Shown piece by piece: positions 17,114 through 26,612 of a DNA stretch of 64,000 nt. The stretch's first letter is position 1. Every line of letters starts with the position of its first letter. This DNA comes from CAZMVY01 sp964653435 (lineage in GTDB: Bacteria; Planctomycetota; Phycisphaerae; UBA1845; PWPN01), in the NCBI GenBank assembly GCA_964653435.1, contig CAZZFA010000009.1:1-64000 (forward strand), written 5' to 3'. The notes below the pieces were generated by a model, which was not told the origin of the DNA, made no database searches, and saw only the letters and a program-made list of their open reading frames with translations. A program made the position numbers and the translations under genes.

Positions 17114-19747
17114 ATGACGGGCGTACCGCTGACTACCGGCCTTCCCGGGCTGGACCGGATGCTCAAAGGCCTGATGCCCGGCGACAACATCGTCTGGCAG
17201 GTTGATTCGATCGACGACTACGCTGCCTTCGTCACTCCCTATTCGCGGCGCGCGAAGGAGCTGGGCAAGCGGCTGGTGTACTTCCGGTTCGCCGGCCATC
17301 CGCCGCTGATCCCCGACGAGGGCGGGGCCGAGATCCACCTCCTCCGGCCGGAGGCGGGCTTCGAGACCTTCATCACGGAGATTCACCGGGTCATCGAGGC
17401 CAGCGGCCACGGCGGGTTCTACGTTTTCGACTGTCTCAGCGAGCTGGCGGAGCTGTGGTACAGCGATCAGATGCTGGCCAACTTTTTCCTGCTCACCTGC
17501 CCGTACCTGTACGACGTCGAGGCCATCGCGTACTTCGCGGTCTTCAAGAACTACCATTCCTTTCACGCGACGATGCCCATTGCGGACACCGCCCAGGTGC
17601 TTCTTGACGTGTACCGGCACAAGGGCCGGCTCTACGTCCATCCGCTCAAGGTGCAGCAGCGCTATTCTCCGACGATGTACATGCTGCACGTCTGGCAGGG
17701 TGACGAGTTCACGCCCGCCACCGAGAGCGCGACGATCGCCGAGATTCTGACGTCGATTCCGTGGGCGGGCATGCGCGTCGCCCGGGCGCAGCTCGGTGTC
17801 TGGAACCGCGCCCTGTTGCAGGGCGAGGAGGTCCGCGATCCTACCGAACGGCGCGAATGCTCCATTGAAAGGGCGGACGAAGTCACCCGGCGGCTCCTCC
17901 GCATGGTCGTATCGCGCGACGAACGCGTGCTCGAGCTCGTCCACAGATACCTCACCCTCTCGGACGTGCTTGAAATCGGCAAACGGATGATCGGCACCGG
18001 TCTGATCGGCGGCAAGTCGGTCGGCATGCTCCTGGCCCGTGCGATCCTGAAGCGCGCGGACCCGCGATGGGAGGAACTGCTGGAGCCGCACGACTCCTTC
18101 TACATCGGCTCGGATGTCTTCTACACGTTCCTCGTCCGCAACGGCATCTGGTGGGTGCGGCAGCAGCAGCGTGATCCGCAGACGTTCCTCAAGGGGGCCG
18201 AACGCGGCCGCCAGCGCATCCTGATGGGCACCTTCCCCGAGTATACGCTGCGACAGTTCGAGGACATGCTCGATTACTTCGGCCAGTCGCCGATCATCGT
18301 CCGGTCGAGCAGCCTCCTGGAGGACAACTTCGGAAACTCCTTCGCCGGCAAGTACGAGAGCGTCTTCTGTGCGAACCAGGGCCCGCGTCAGAAGCGCCTC
18401 GACGATTTTCTCTCCGCCGTCCGCACGATCTATGCCAGCACGATGAGCGAAAAGGCCCTGCGCTATCGTGCCCATCGCGGCCTCCTCGACCGCGACGAGC
18501 AGATGTCCCTGCTTGTGCAACGCGTTTCCGGGGCCATGTACGGCCACCGCTTCTTCCCGCAGGTGGCCGGCGTGGGCTTCTCGTTCAACGCGTACGTGTG
18601 GAACGAGAACATCGACCCGAATGCGGGGGTTCTGCGGCTCGTTTTCGGCCTGGGGACGCGGGCGGTGGATCGTTCGGATGACGACTACACCCGCGTCGTC
18701 GCGCTGAACGCACCGCAGCTTCGCCCCGAGAGCGGGACCGACGCGGTGCGCCAGTACGCCCAGCGCCGCGTCGATGTGATCGACCTTCAGGCGAACCAGC
18801 TCGTCTCCGAGGATTTCGCCGAGGTCGCGAGCCAGAGCCCCGGCCTGCCCCTGGAAATGTTCGCCTCGCCCGACGAGGCGGCCGAGCGGCTCATGGCCGA
18901 GACCGGCCGTCGCGACATCTTTCCCTGGATGCTTACGTTCGATCGGCTCCTGTCGGAGACCTCGTTCGTAGCGGACATGCGCGAGATGCTCGCGATTCTC
19001 GAGGATGCCTATGGCTGCCCGGTCGATACGGAGTTCACGGCCAATTTCTTCGGTGACGAGGGCTACCGGATCAACCTGGTGCAGTGCCGCCCGCTGCCCG
19101 TCAACGCCCCCGGCATGGCGGCGGCGGTGCCGGCGGATCTCCGGAAGGACGACCTGATCCTTGAAGCGCGCGGCGCCGTGATCGGACAGAGTCGTACGGC
19201 GCCGGTCGATCGCCTCATCTATGTGGTCCCTTCCGTGTACGGCAGGCTGCCCGTCAATGAGCGGTACGCCGTCGCGCGCCTGATCGGACAGATCACACAC
19301 GCCGACGAGCCCCGTCGCCCGAAGACGATCATGCTGCTCGGGCCGGGCCGCTGGGGCACTACCACGCCTTCGCTGGGCGTGCCGGTTTCCTTTGCCGAGA
19401 TCAACACCATCTCCGTCCTCTGTGAGATCGTGGCAATGCGCGAGGACCTCGTGCCCGATGTCTCCCTCGGTACGCACTTCTTCAACGAGCTGGTCGAGCA
19501 GGACATTCTCTACCTGGCTCTCTTTCCGGACCGCGCCGGAAATCTTCTCAACGAGGAGTTCCTGCGGGCGGCGCCCAACAAGCTCGCCAGGCTGATCCCG
19601 GATGCGGGCGCGCGGTCCGACGTCGTCCGCGTAATCGACGTGGCGGAGCTCGCGGACGGCCGTATGCTGATCCTCAACGCCAACGCGGTGAACCAGAGGG
19701 TCGTCTGCTACCTGGATCGTGACGGATCGCGGCGGGGCGGCGAGTGA
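17114..19747 (+). CDS. PEP/pyruvate-binding protein with degenerate KaiC-like N-terminus
   Basis: 877 residues with two parts. The first ~240 resemble a KaiC/RecA-type ATPase: GLPGLDRMLKGLMPGDN corresponds to the KaiC entry motif, but the Walker A loop (G-x4-G-K-T) is missing, reading QVDSIDDYA instead. The second part is the N-terminal ATP-grasp domain of PEP synthase / pyruvate phosphate dikinase, with GGKSVGMLLA (about 298), RSSSLLEDN (about 397) and SFAGKYESVF (about 408), then a GLGTRAVD segment. The PEP-utilising swivelling His domain and C-terminal barrel are not recognisable, so a complete PEP synthase reaction is unlikely. The start at 17114 follows a GGAG site 11 bases upstream. Confidence 0.7.
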   Translation: MTGVPLTTGLPGLDRMLKGLMPGDNIVWQVDSIDDYAAFVTPYSRRAKELGKRLVYFRFAGHPPLIPDEGGAEIHLLRPEAGFETFITEIHRVIEASGHGGFYVFDCLSELAELWYSDQMLANFFLLTCPYLYDVEAIAYFAVFKNYHSFHATMPIADTAQVLLDVYRHKGRLYVHPLKVQQRYSPTMYMLHVWQGDEFTPATESATIAEILTSIPWAGMRVARAQLGVWNRALLQGEEVRDPTERRECSIERADEVTRRLLRMVVSRDERVLELVHRYLTLSDVLEIGKRMIGTGLIGGKSVGMLLARAILKRADPRWEELLEPHDSFYIGSDVFYTFLVRNGIWWVRQQQRDPQTFLKGAERGRQRILMGTFPEYTLRQFEDMLDYFGQSPIIVRSSSLLEDNFGNSFAGKYESVFCANQGPRQKRLDDFLSAVRTIYASTMSEKALRYRAHRGLLDRDEQMSLLVQRVSGAMYGHRFFPQVAGVGFSFNAYVWNENIDPNAGVLRLVFGLGTRAVDRSDDDYTRVVALNAPQLRPESGTDAVRQYAQRRVDVIDLQANQLVSEDFAEVASQSPGLPLEMFASPDEAAERLMAETGRRDIFPWMLTFDRLLSETSFVADMREMLAILEDAYGCPVDTEFTANFFGDEGYRINLVQCRPLPVNAPGMAAAVPADLRKDDLILEARGAVIGQSRTAPVDRLIYVVPSVYGRLPVNERYAVARLIGQITHADEPRRPKTIMLLGPGRWGTTTPSLGVPVSFAEINTISVLCEIVAMREDLVPDVSLGTHFFNELVEQDILYLALFPDRAGNLLNEEFLRAAPNKLARLIPDAGARSDVVRVIDVAELADGRMLILNANAVNQRVVCYLDRDGSRRGGE

Positions 19748-19962
19748 AGGGCGTGGATGGCGGGAGAGCCATCCGGGGTGGCTGGCGTTCGGTCCGGCCG
19801 GTAACGGCATGAGGTCGCCCGCTGCCCGGCGCGGGTCGGTCGTGGCGGCCCGGTCCGGGCGCGCGGTGCGGCGGCTCGGTCCCGCGAGGTTTCCGTCGGC
19901 CGCGGGCCGGCGAGTCGCCGGATGCCCCGCGGCATACGCACGTGCCGGCCGGTCCGTGAGGA

Positions 19963-19990
19963 TGGTCAGCGGCCGCGCAGCGGTTACAAT
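19963..19990 (+). promoter_or_regulatory. Promoter placing the transcription start at the cyclase ATG
   Basis: TGGTCA (19963-19968), a 16-base spacer and TACAAT (19985-19990). The ATG at 19997 lies about where transcription would begin, and there is no Shine-Dalgarno sequence, so a leaderless mRNA is possible. Confidence 0.4.
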
Positions 19991-19996
19991 TTACGC

Positions 19997-22912
19997 ATGG
20001 CTCTCGGTTGGCTGCGCAGGCAGCGTGGTGCATTGGCCGTCGGCTTGGCCGTGACTCTTGTCGTTGCGGTCCTGCACTACCTTGACGCGTTCCGGCGGAT
20101 CGAGTGGCTTTTCCTCGACTTTCATTTCCGCCGGCTGAACCGCCTCGACGCGAGCCCGCGGATCGTCCACGTTGACATCGACGACGCCGCGCTCGACCAC
20201 GTCGGCGCATGGCCCTGGCCGCGGGATCTTCAGGCCGATATGGTTCGCGTCCTCCATGAACTGGACGCCGAATCGATCGTGCTGGACCTGGTGTTCTCCG
20301 AGCCGCGACCGCCGGAGTTGCGGCTGCCCGAATTCACGCGCTTCGCCTCGATCGAGGGGCGAACCGAGCGGATCGGGCAGATCAGCGCGGAGAACGAGGT
20401 ATTCCCGGATGATGAACTGGCGGCGGCAATCCGGGAGTCGCGAAACGTCTATCTCGCCATGTTCTACAAGCCCGAACCGGCGCTGACGCCGGCCGAGCGC
20501 CGTGCCGTCGAGCTTTTCTCCGCCGAGGTGGAAATGACGGCCGACGAGGCGGCTCGCCGGCTCGGATGCTCTCTCCGCGAATTCGACGGGCTCGCGCCGT
20601 TTCGTCTGCGGAGGCTGGCGATCGAGCATCGCGTGGCGGGGTGCCTCGCCACGCGCCCGGCGGCCTCGGCACGCGAGGTGCACGACGCGCTGCGAACGGC
20701 GCCGTTCGACGTGTACGATCCGATCCGCGAGGCGGTCCTCTGGTCGTACATGCGCGTACGATCCGCGCAGGAAGTCGAACAGCGCAGCCCGCCCGTACCG
20801 CCCGGGCTGGCCGGCCGGCTGCCGGTGGTATCGAACCTGACTCCGCCTCTGTTCCGCTTCACCCGGGGAGCGAAAGGGGAGGGCTTCGTCTGCTTCGAGC
20901 CGGATGCGGACGGCACGCTGCGACACCTGCCGCTGATGGTCGAGTATCACGGCCGGCTCCTCAAGCAGTTGGCGTTCGCGGTGCTCTGCGACACGCTCGG
21001 CATTCGTGACGACGACATGGCGATCGATCGTGCCGGGATTCTGACCATCCGCGCCGCCGGTGATCGGCCTCGGATGCGCGTGCAGCTCGATTCCGAAGGG
21101 CGGATGCTCCTGAACTGGAACCGCGCCGGCCCGAGCTGGGCGAGCTCCTTCACGCACGTGTCGGCGGCGAAGATCCTGGAGATCTGCGACCTGCGCCGGC
21201 GAAGCCGCGAGAACGAGACGGCACGGCAGATTCATCTGGCGCGGGCGATTCGGCTGGTCAAGGACGACGCGGCCTTCGAGGCCTACCGGCAGGACGTGGA
21301 TCGGTATCTTGCGGATCGCCGCGAGCTTCATTGGGCGGAACTGGAAGGCCGTGCCGCCATGCCGGAGGTGGTTGCGCTGCGGAGCCGCGTCGAGGAGCAG
21401 AGCCGCCGTATCGAGGCGGATCAGACGGCCGTGATCCAGTTGATCCATGAGACATGGGATGAACTCAAGGGGCTTGACCCGGCGGACCCGGCGATCGCCG
21501 CCGAGTATCGCCGATTCCGGGAGGCCCATGAGATCCTGGCGGAGACCTGCCCGCGGCTCGAGGCGGCCAACGCGGGCATCGAGGCCCGGGTACGGTCGCT
21601 CCGGGCGGCCCTGCGGCCCCTGCTCGCCGGCCGGATCTGCCTGGTCGGCTACACGGCGACGGCCGTGGCGGACATGGTCGATACGCCCGCCTTCACGCGG
21701 CTGCCCGGTGTGATGGTCCACTCGAACCTGCTCAATACCTTCCTGCAACGTTCGTTCTATCGCTGGAGCAGGCCCTGGGAACGGGCGCTCATCGTGCTGG
21801 CGGCAGGGGCCCTCGTTACGGTCCTCTCCGCTTCGCGCGGGCCGCGGGTCAGCTTTGCGCTGGTGGTTCTCACGATGCTGGCGCTGGCGGCTGCCAACCT
21901 GATGGCGATGGCTTCGGGGCTGCGCTTCTGGCTTGCAGGCTTCCTGGGCGTGGGGGTTGCCTTCGTCGTCTGGGCGATGGTGGTCATGTTCCGCTTTCTT
22001 GTCAGCGAGCGGGAGAAGCGGCGCTTCGGCAAGGCGCTGGCGCAGTACACCTCGCCCGCCATCGCGCGGCGAATCGCCGAGGACGTCGGGCGGCTGGACC
22101 TCACCCCCGTGGCAAGCGAAGTGACGTGTTTCTTCAGCGATCTCGCCGATTTCACCGCGTTGAGCGAGCAGCATCTCGATCCGGAAACGACGCGGTCCGT
22201 GCTGAATCCATACCTCGAAACGATGAGCGCCGTACTGAACGCGCGCTCCGCGCTGATCAACAAGTTCATGGGCGACGGCATCTTCGCGTTCTTCAACTCG
22301 CCGGTGTACCCGTGCCGCGGGCATGCCCGACAGGCCTGCGAGGCGGCGATCGACTCGCAGCGCGCCCTTCGCGAGCTGATTGAACGTCGGCGCGGATCGC
22401 CGCTCGCCGGGGTGTTCGGGCAGCTTCGCATGCGGATTGGAATCGCCAGCGGCCCGGTGTACGTGGGCGACTACGGGAGCCAGAACAAACTCGACTACAC
22501 GTGCATGGGCGACACGGTGAACCTCGCCGCGCGGCTGGAGCCGGCGAACAAGGTGTTTGGCACGAGCATCCTGGTCTCCGGCCCCACGCGGGAGGCGGCG
22601 GGCGACGGCCTCGTATTCCGGCGGCTCGGCTCGCTCCAGGTGAAAGGGAAGAAGATCGCGGTCCCCGTGTATGAGCTGCTCGGGCGCTCGGCGGACGTGC
22701 CGGCCGAGGCGATCGAGTATGCGGATCGGTTCGGCGCCGCCGTCGATCTGTTTCAGTCGCGCCGGTGGGAGGAGGCCGGCCGTGCCTTCGCTTCGTTGCT
22801 GGAGCATCGCGACGACCGGGCGGCGCGCCGGTACGCGGAGCTGGCGGCGGGCTACCGGATCGCTCCACCTCCCGACAACTGGAACGGCGCAATCGAGCTG
22901 ACGGAGAAATAG
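19997..22912 (+). CDS. CHASE2-domain adenylate/guanylate cyclase
   Basis: 971-residue membrane sensor that would make a cyclic nucleotide. TM1 spans about 10-28. An extracytoplasmic CHASE2 domain begins with FLDFHFR and IVHVDIDDAALDHVGAWPWPRD (typical CHASE2) and continues to LLAGRICLVGYTATAVADMVDTP near 560, with a charged helical insertion of about 130 residues before that. Two or three membrane helices follow (about 590-675). The class III cyclase domain (about 703-885) has FFSDLADFT and MGDGIFAFF, supplying the two metal-binding Asp; NKFMGD and LDYTCMGDTVNLAARLE supply the Lys and Asp pair expected for ATP specificity. A short helical C-terminus follows. It lies downstream of the PEP-synthase-like gene on the same strand. 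Confidence 0.9.
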   Translation: MALGWLRRQRGALAVGLAVTLVVAVLHYLDAFRRIEWLFLDFHFRRLNRLDASPRIVHVDIDDAALDHVGAWPWPRDLQADMVRVLHELDAESIVLDLVFSEPRPPELRLPEFTRFASIEGRTERIGQISAENEVFPDDELAAAIRESRNVYLAMFYKPEPALTPAERRAVELFSAEVEMTADEAARRLGCSLREFDGLAPFRLRRLAIEHRVAGCLATRPAASAREVHDALRTAPFDVYDPIREAVLWSYMRVRSAQEVEQRSPPVPPGLAGRLPVVSNLTPPLFRFTRGAKGEGFVCFEPDADGTLRHLPLMVEYHGRLLKQLAFAVLCDTLGIRDDDMAIDRAGILTIRAAGDRPRMRVQLDSEGRMLLNWNRAGPSWASSFTHVSAAKILEICDLRRRSRENETARQIHLARAIRLVKDDAAFEAYRQDVDRYLADRRELHWAELEGRAAMPEVVALRSRVEEQSRRIEADQTAVIQLIHETWDELKGLDPADPAIAAEYRRFREAHEILAETCPRLEAANAGIEARVRSLRAALRPLLAGRICLVGYTATAVADMVDTPAFTRLPGVMVHSNLLNTFLQRSFYRWSRPWERALIVLAAGALVTVLSASRGPRVSFALVVLTMLALAAANLMAMASGLRFWLAGFLGVGVAFVVWAMVVMFRFLVSEREKRRFGKALAQYTSPAIARRIAEDVGRLDLTPVASEVTCFFSDLADFTALSEQHLDPETTRSVLNPYLETMSAVLNARSALINKFMGDGIFAFFNSPVYPCRGHARQACEAAIDSQRALRELIERRRGSPLAGVFGQLRMRIGIASGPVYVGDYGSQNKLDYTCMGDTVNLAARLEPANKVFGTSILVSGPTREAAGDGLVFRRLGSLQVKGKKIAVPVYELLGRSADVPAEAIEYADRFGAAVDLFQSRRWEEAGRAFASLLEHRDDRAARRYAELAAGYRIAPPPDNWNGAIELTEK

Positions 22913-23084
22913 CACGATCCGCCGTCACAACATTCCGCGGAGCCGGCGGGAGCCCGGGCGTCGGGCACGGCAACGCCACATCCTGCGGCTGTCGCGCTGG
23001 ACCGCGGGTGTCATCGGCTTTCAGGGTGTCGCCGGCGATTCGGGTTCCGGGGGCAGCGGGGCGGCGGCAGGTTGCCCAGGGGTG

Positions 23085-24146
23085 TCACCGCCCGTCGGGC
23101 TGCGTGGTTCCCAGCCGCGTTCGCGGCACGCGGATCTCCAGATTCCGCGTGTACGACTTCTTTCCCGATGTGACGGTCGCGCGGATCGTGTATGTGCCGG
23201 GCGTTGCGTACGTGTGCTCGGGCGAGGCGATCCTGCTCTGTTGCCCGTCGCCGAACTCCCACAGATACAGATCGATCGGAACTGACGACTGCAAGCTGAA
23301 CCGCACCGCCAGCGGGCGGGCGACGTCCGCTTCCGTCACCGTGACGCGGATCCACGGCATGGTCCGCACGACCCGGTGGATGAACCCGTAGACGGCCTGC
23401 GGCTCGCGCTGATGGGCGGAGGGCGTCTCCTCTTCGAAGACGTTCATCCGGTTCTGGCGAAGCCATTCCACGCAGGCGAGGCCCTGCGGTCGGGTGAAGT
23501 CGCTGATGTCACTGAAGCCGTAGATCACCTGCACGGGTTGCTGACGGTCCAGGTAGGGCAGACATGGCGCGAAGCATGCGGCGTTGAAGCTCGGCTGGCG
23601 AAGCGAGACCGCGCGGAAGACGTCGGGGTTCTTCAGCCCGGCGAAGAGCGCCGGGAAGGCCCCGCCGAGCCACCCGTACAGGAAGATGCTGTTGGCATCG
23701 ACGTTCCGCGCGCCACGGATGTGGGCGACGATCCGCAGGATCGCCTCCTCATCCTGCCGTTCCTTTGTGACCCGCGCGGATGGGTCGCTCGAAGAACCGC
23801 CGGCGGAACTGACCAGCTCCGGTGCGGCCACCAGAAACCCTTTCTCCTCCGCAAGGGCCTTCCACTCGTCGATCTGGCTTCCGGCGCCGTCGAGGGGCCA
23901 TTCCCCGTGACAGGCGACGACCAGCGGCCACGCCCGGTTCGCCGAGTACGTGGACGGCACGTAGAGGCGGTACTCGCGCCGCGTGTCCGGCTCGCGGAAC
24001 GTCAGGCTCTCGCCGGGCGCATGACCCGGGTTCAGCACGGCGCAGCCGTACAGCGGAAAAGCGCAGAACGAGAAGGCGAGAAAGCAGAAAAGGCGGCCGC
24101 GCCGGGCGCTTTGTGCTCTTTCGTTTTCTCGCTTTCCCGCTTTCAT
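23085..24146 (-). CDS. Lipoprotein with esterase-like domain and PKD domain
   Basis: 353 residues. A basic N-terminus and a hydrophobic stretch lead to a lipobox (PLYGC, Cys35). Residues ~50-260 resemble the alpha/beta-hydrolase fold of feruloyl esterase / PHB-depolymerase-like proteins (YVPSTY, PLVVACHG, then IFLYGWLGGAFPALFAGL). The expected nucleophile elbow G-x-S-x-G reads G-W-L-G-G, so the catalytic serine is absent and the domain is probably inactive or binding-only. A PKD-like beta-sandwich follows (about 275-330, LWEFGDGQQS and HTYATPGTYTI). The start codon overlaps the pheT stop (ATGA), an odd coupling for an exported protein. Confidence 0.7.
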   Translation of the reverse strand: MKAGKRENERAQSARRGRLFCFLAFSFCAFPLYGCAVLNPGHAPGESLTFREPDTRREYRLYVPSTYSANRAWPLVVACHGEWPLDGAGSQIDEWKALAEEKGFLVAAPELVSSAGGSSSDPSARVTKERQDEEAILRIVAHIRGARNVDANSIFLYGWLGGAFPALFAGLKNPDVFRAVSLRQPSFNAACFAPCLPYLDRQQPVQVIYGFSDISDFTRPQGLACVEWLRQNRMNVFEEETPSAHQREPQAVYGFIHRVVRTMPWIRVTVTEADVARPLAVRFSLQSSVPIDLYLWEFGDGQQSRIASPEHTYATPGTYTIRATVTSGKKSYTRNLEIRVPRTRLGTTQPDGR

Positions 24147-26560
24147 CCACGTATCTCCAGGCCGCACTCGCCGAGAAAGGCGAGGAACGCCTCGCGAAAC
24201 TCGTGCAGGTCTGCCTCCGCGAGCGTCCGGTCCGCATGGCCGACGCGTGCCCGGAAGGTGAAGCTTCGCTTGCCCGCCGGCACCGATCCGCCTTCGTAGC
24301 TGTCGACGAAGCTCAGCCGTCGGAGCAACGGGTGGCGGAATCGCGAAAGCTCGGCCGCGAGGTCGGCATAGCGCCGGCTCGCGTCGGCGAGGACGGAGAA
24401 GTCCACGTCCGTCTGCGGGTGCGTCGGAACCTTCGGCAGCGGCCGTGCGGCGGACCTGCCGCCGGCGACGCTCGAGAGGTCGATCTCTGCAAGCGCAATC
24501 GACCACGCCGCAAGATGCTCATCCATGGCCCGCCGGCAGGCCAGCGGCACCACGGTGACGTAGCCGATCGGCCGGCCACCCAGTAACACGCTCGACGTCT
24601 TCACTTTGTGTTGCCAGGGCGCGGGGCGGTCCGATTGCGGCGGGCCGAAGTCGATCGTTGCCTCGACGACCTGCATGGCCCACGTCTGCACGTCGCGCTT
24701 GAGCGTCGCGATCGCGATGTCTTCCTGCGAGGCCTTTCGGCCCGGCGCCACCCGCGCCAGCGCAAGATGACGCGCCTCGCGCCCGCCCCGGGCCTGCGGG
24801 AAGAACGTGCTGCCGATCTCGATCAGGTCGAACCGCTCGTAATGGTGGCGGTTCAGTTCGACGGCACGCAGCATTCCCGGTGCCAATGTCTGCCGCAGGT
24901 GGGGCGCCGGCTCGCCGCCGGCCGAGGCCGGATTGCGGATCGTCACGCACTCGCCCGCCTCGTAACCGATCCGTCGCAGCCACGCCGGCTCATACCAGAT
25001 ATAGTCGTGGATCTCCGTGTAGCCCAGCCCGCCGCAGAGAAGCTGCAGCGACTGCCGCTCGAGGCGATGCATCGCGTCCGGCTCGAAATGCCGGACCGTC
25101 ACCTCCGGCAGGGCCGGCTCGATGTTGTCGTAGCCGACGCAGCGGGCGATCTCCTCGATCAGGTCCGCCTCGATCGAGATGTCCTTCGTCGCGCGGAAGC
25201 TCGGCACGTCGGCGACGATCTTGCCGTCCTGCAGCGTCACGCCGAACTCGAGTGATCTCAGGATGCGCATTGCCTCTTCCGCGCTCACCGGGCGCCCCAT
25301 GAATCGCTGGAGGAAGCCCACGTCGAGGGTTACCCGGATTGGCCTGGCCGGTTGCGGGTAGGCGTCGGAGAGCCGGCTGGCCAGCTTGAGCTCCGGCAGC
25401 TCCGGCCGCGCGAGCTGGACGAACCGCTGGATGCTCAGGACCGTGTTCGCCGGGTCGAGCGACTTTTCAAATCGCGCGCTGGCCTCGGTTCGGTGGCCGA
25501 GCGCCGTGGCGCAGCGGCGGATCGTCGCGGGTTCGAAGTTCGCCGCCTCCAGAAGGAGGCGCGTCGTTTTCGCCGTAACTTCCGTGTCCAGCCCGCCCAT
25601 GATGCCGGCGAGCGCCACGGACCGCCGCCGGCACTGGATCATCAGGGCGCCGGCCGGCATGGTTCGCTCCGTGCCGTCGAGCGTGACGAACTTCTCGCCC
25701 TCCTTGGCGACGGCCACCTCGATGCGGTCGACGTGTTCCGCGTCGAACGCGTGCATGGGCTGGCCGAGGTCCATCATGATGTAGTTGGTCAGGTCGACGA
25801 GCAGGTCGATCGGCCGCACCCCCACGTGAGAGAGCCGCGCCTGCATCCAAAGCGGTGCCGGCTGGGGGCGCACGCCGGTCATCATCAGCCCCGTATAGCG
25901 CGGGCATTTGACCGGGTCGTCGATCACGATCGGAATCTCCGGCAGCGTCGGGTCGTTGAGTTCCTCCAGCGGCACGACGGGGTACGGCTGGAGCGGCTTG
26001 CGGAGCATCGCGGCCAGTTCGCGGGCGATCCCGTAGTGGCCCCAGAGGTCCGGGCGATGCGTGATCGACTTGTTGTCGATCTCGATGATCCAGTCGTCCA
26101 GCACGCCGGCGACGGGAATGGCCGTCCCGGGTTTCGTGTAGGGCGGGAGCTTGACGGCCTTCTGCGTGAGCTGAGTGAGGCCGAGCATCTCGCCCGCGAC
26201 GATCATGCCGGTGCTCTCGTGCCCGGCCACGCGGGCTTTGCCGACGCGGCCGAGGCCGGGCAGCGTGGCGCCCGGAGGGGCGAAGATGACCTTGTCGCCC
26301 GTGTGCAGTTCCGGCGCTGCGGTGACGGTGGGAAGCCGTGTACCGCCGATGTCCACGGCGGCCGAGGAGAGGTTGCGCGAGTCGGGCACGGGGCGGATGT
26401 CAACGATTTCGGCCGCGACAAGGCCCTCCGCGGCGACGGCAATCTGCTCGACACCTTCCACCTCGGCCGTCGTCATGGTGAATCGCTCGGCCAGCGCGCG
26501 ACAGTCAAGGTCCGCCGGCAGATCGACGAAATCACGAAGCCAGTTCAATGATACATACAT
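24143..26560 (-). CDS. pheT: Phenylalanyl-tRNA synthetase beta subunit
   Basis: 805 residues, the normal size for the bacterial beta chain of the (alpha-beta)2 enzyme. Domains in order: N-terminal MYVSLNWLRDFVDLP, an EMAP-like tRNA-binding OB domain (about 40-150), the B3/B4 editing domain including NKSITHRPDLWGHYGIARELA, the B5 DNA-binding-like domain, a catalytic-like domain with RLERQSLQLLCGGLGYTEI, and a C-terminal FDX-ACB anticodon-binding domain (last ~95 residues, PLPKVPTHPQTDVDFSVL). It follows pheS with a 52-base gap and its stop overlaps the start of the lipoprotein gene. Confidence 0.96.
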   Translation of the reverse strand: MYVSLNWLRDFVDLPADLDCRALAERFTMTTAEVEGVEQIAVAAEGLVAAEIVDIRPVPDSRNLSSAAVDIGGTRLPTVTAAPELHTGDKVIFAPPGATLPGLGRVGKARVAGHESTGMIVAGEMLGLTQLTQKAVKLPPYTKPGTAIPVAGVLDDWIIEIDNKSITHRPDLWGHYGIARELAAMLRKPLQPYPVVPLEELNDPTLPEIPIVIDDPVKCPRYTGLMMTGVRPQPAPLWMQARLSHVGVRPIDLLVDLTNYIMMDLGQPMHAFDAEHVDRIEVAVAKEGEKFVTLDGTERTMPAGALMIQCRRRSVALAGIMGGLDTEVTAKTTRLLLEAANFEPATIRRCATALGHRTEASARFEKSLDPANTVLSIQRFVQLARPELPELKLASRLSDAYPQPARPIRVTLDVGFLQRFMGRPVSAEEAMRILRSLEFGVTLQDGKIVADVPSFRATKDISIEADLIEEIARCVGYDNIEPALPEVTVRHFEPDAMHRLERQSLQLLCGGLGYTEIHDYIWYEPAWLRRIGYEAGECVTIRNPASAGGEPAPHLRQTLAPGMLRAVELNRHHYERFDLIEIGSTFFPQARGGREARHLALARVAPGRKASQEDIAIATLKRDVQTWAMQVVEATIDFGPPQSDRPAPWQHKVKTSSVLLGGRPIGYVTVVPLACRRAMDEHLAAWSIALAEIDLSSVAGGRSAARPLPKVPTHPQTDVDFSVLADASRRYADLAAELSRFRHPLLRRLSFVDSYEGGSVPAGKRSFTFRARVGHADRTLAEADLHEFREAFLAFLGECGLEIRG

Positions 26561-26612
26561 ACGAAACTCGAAACTGGAAACAACGGATGAACGGACGGCG
26601 GTTCATACTTCG

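Noticed and set aside
17000..22915. Minus-strand frames of more than 900 codons opposite the PEP-synthase-like gene and the cyclase gene
   Set aside because: High GC content keeps antisense frames open. The plus-strand proteins have recognisable domains, the antisense ones do not.
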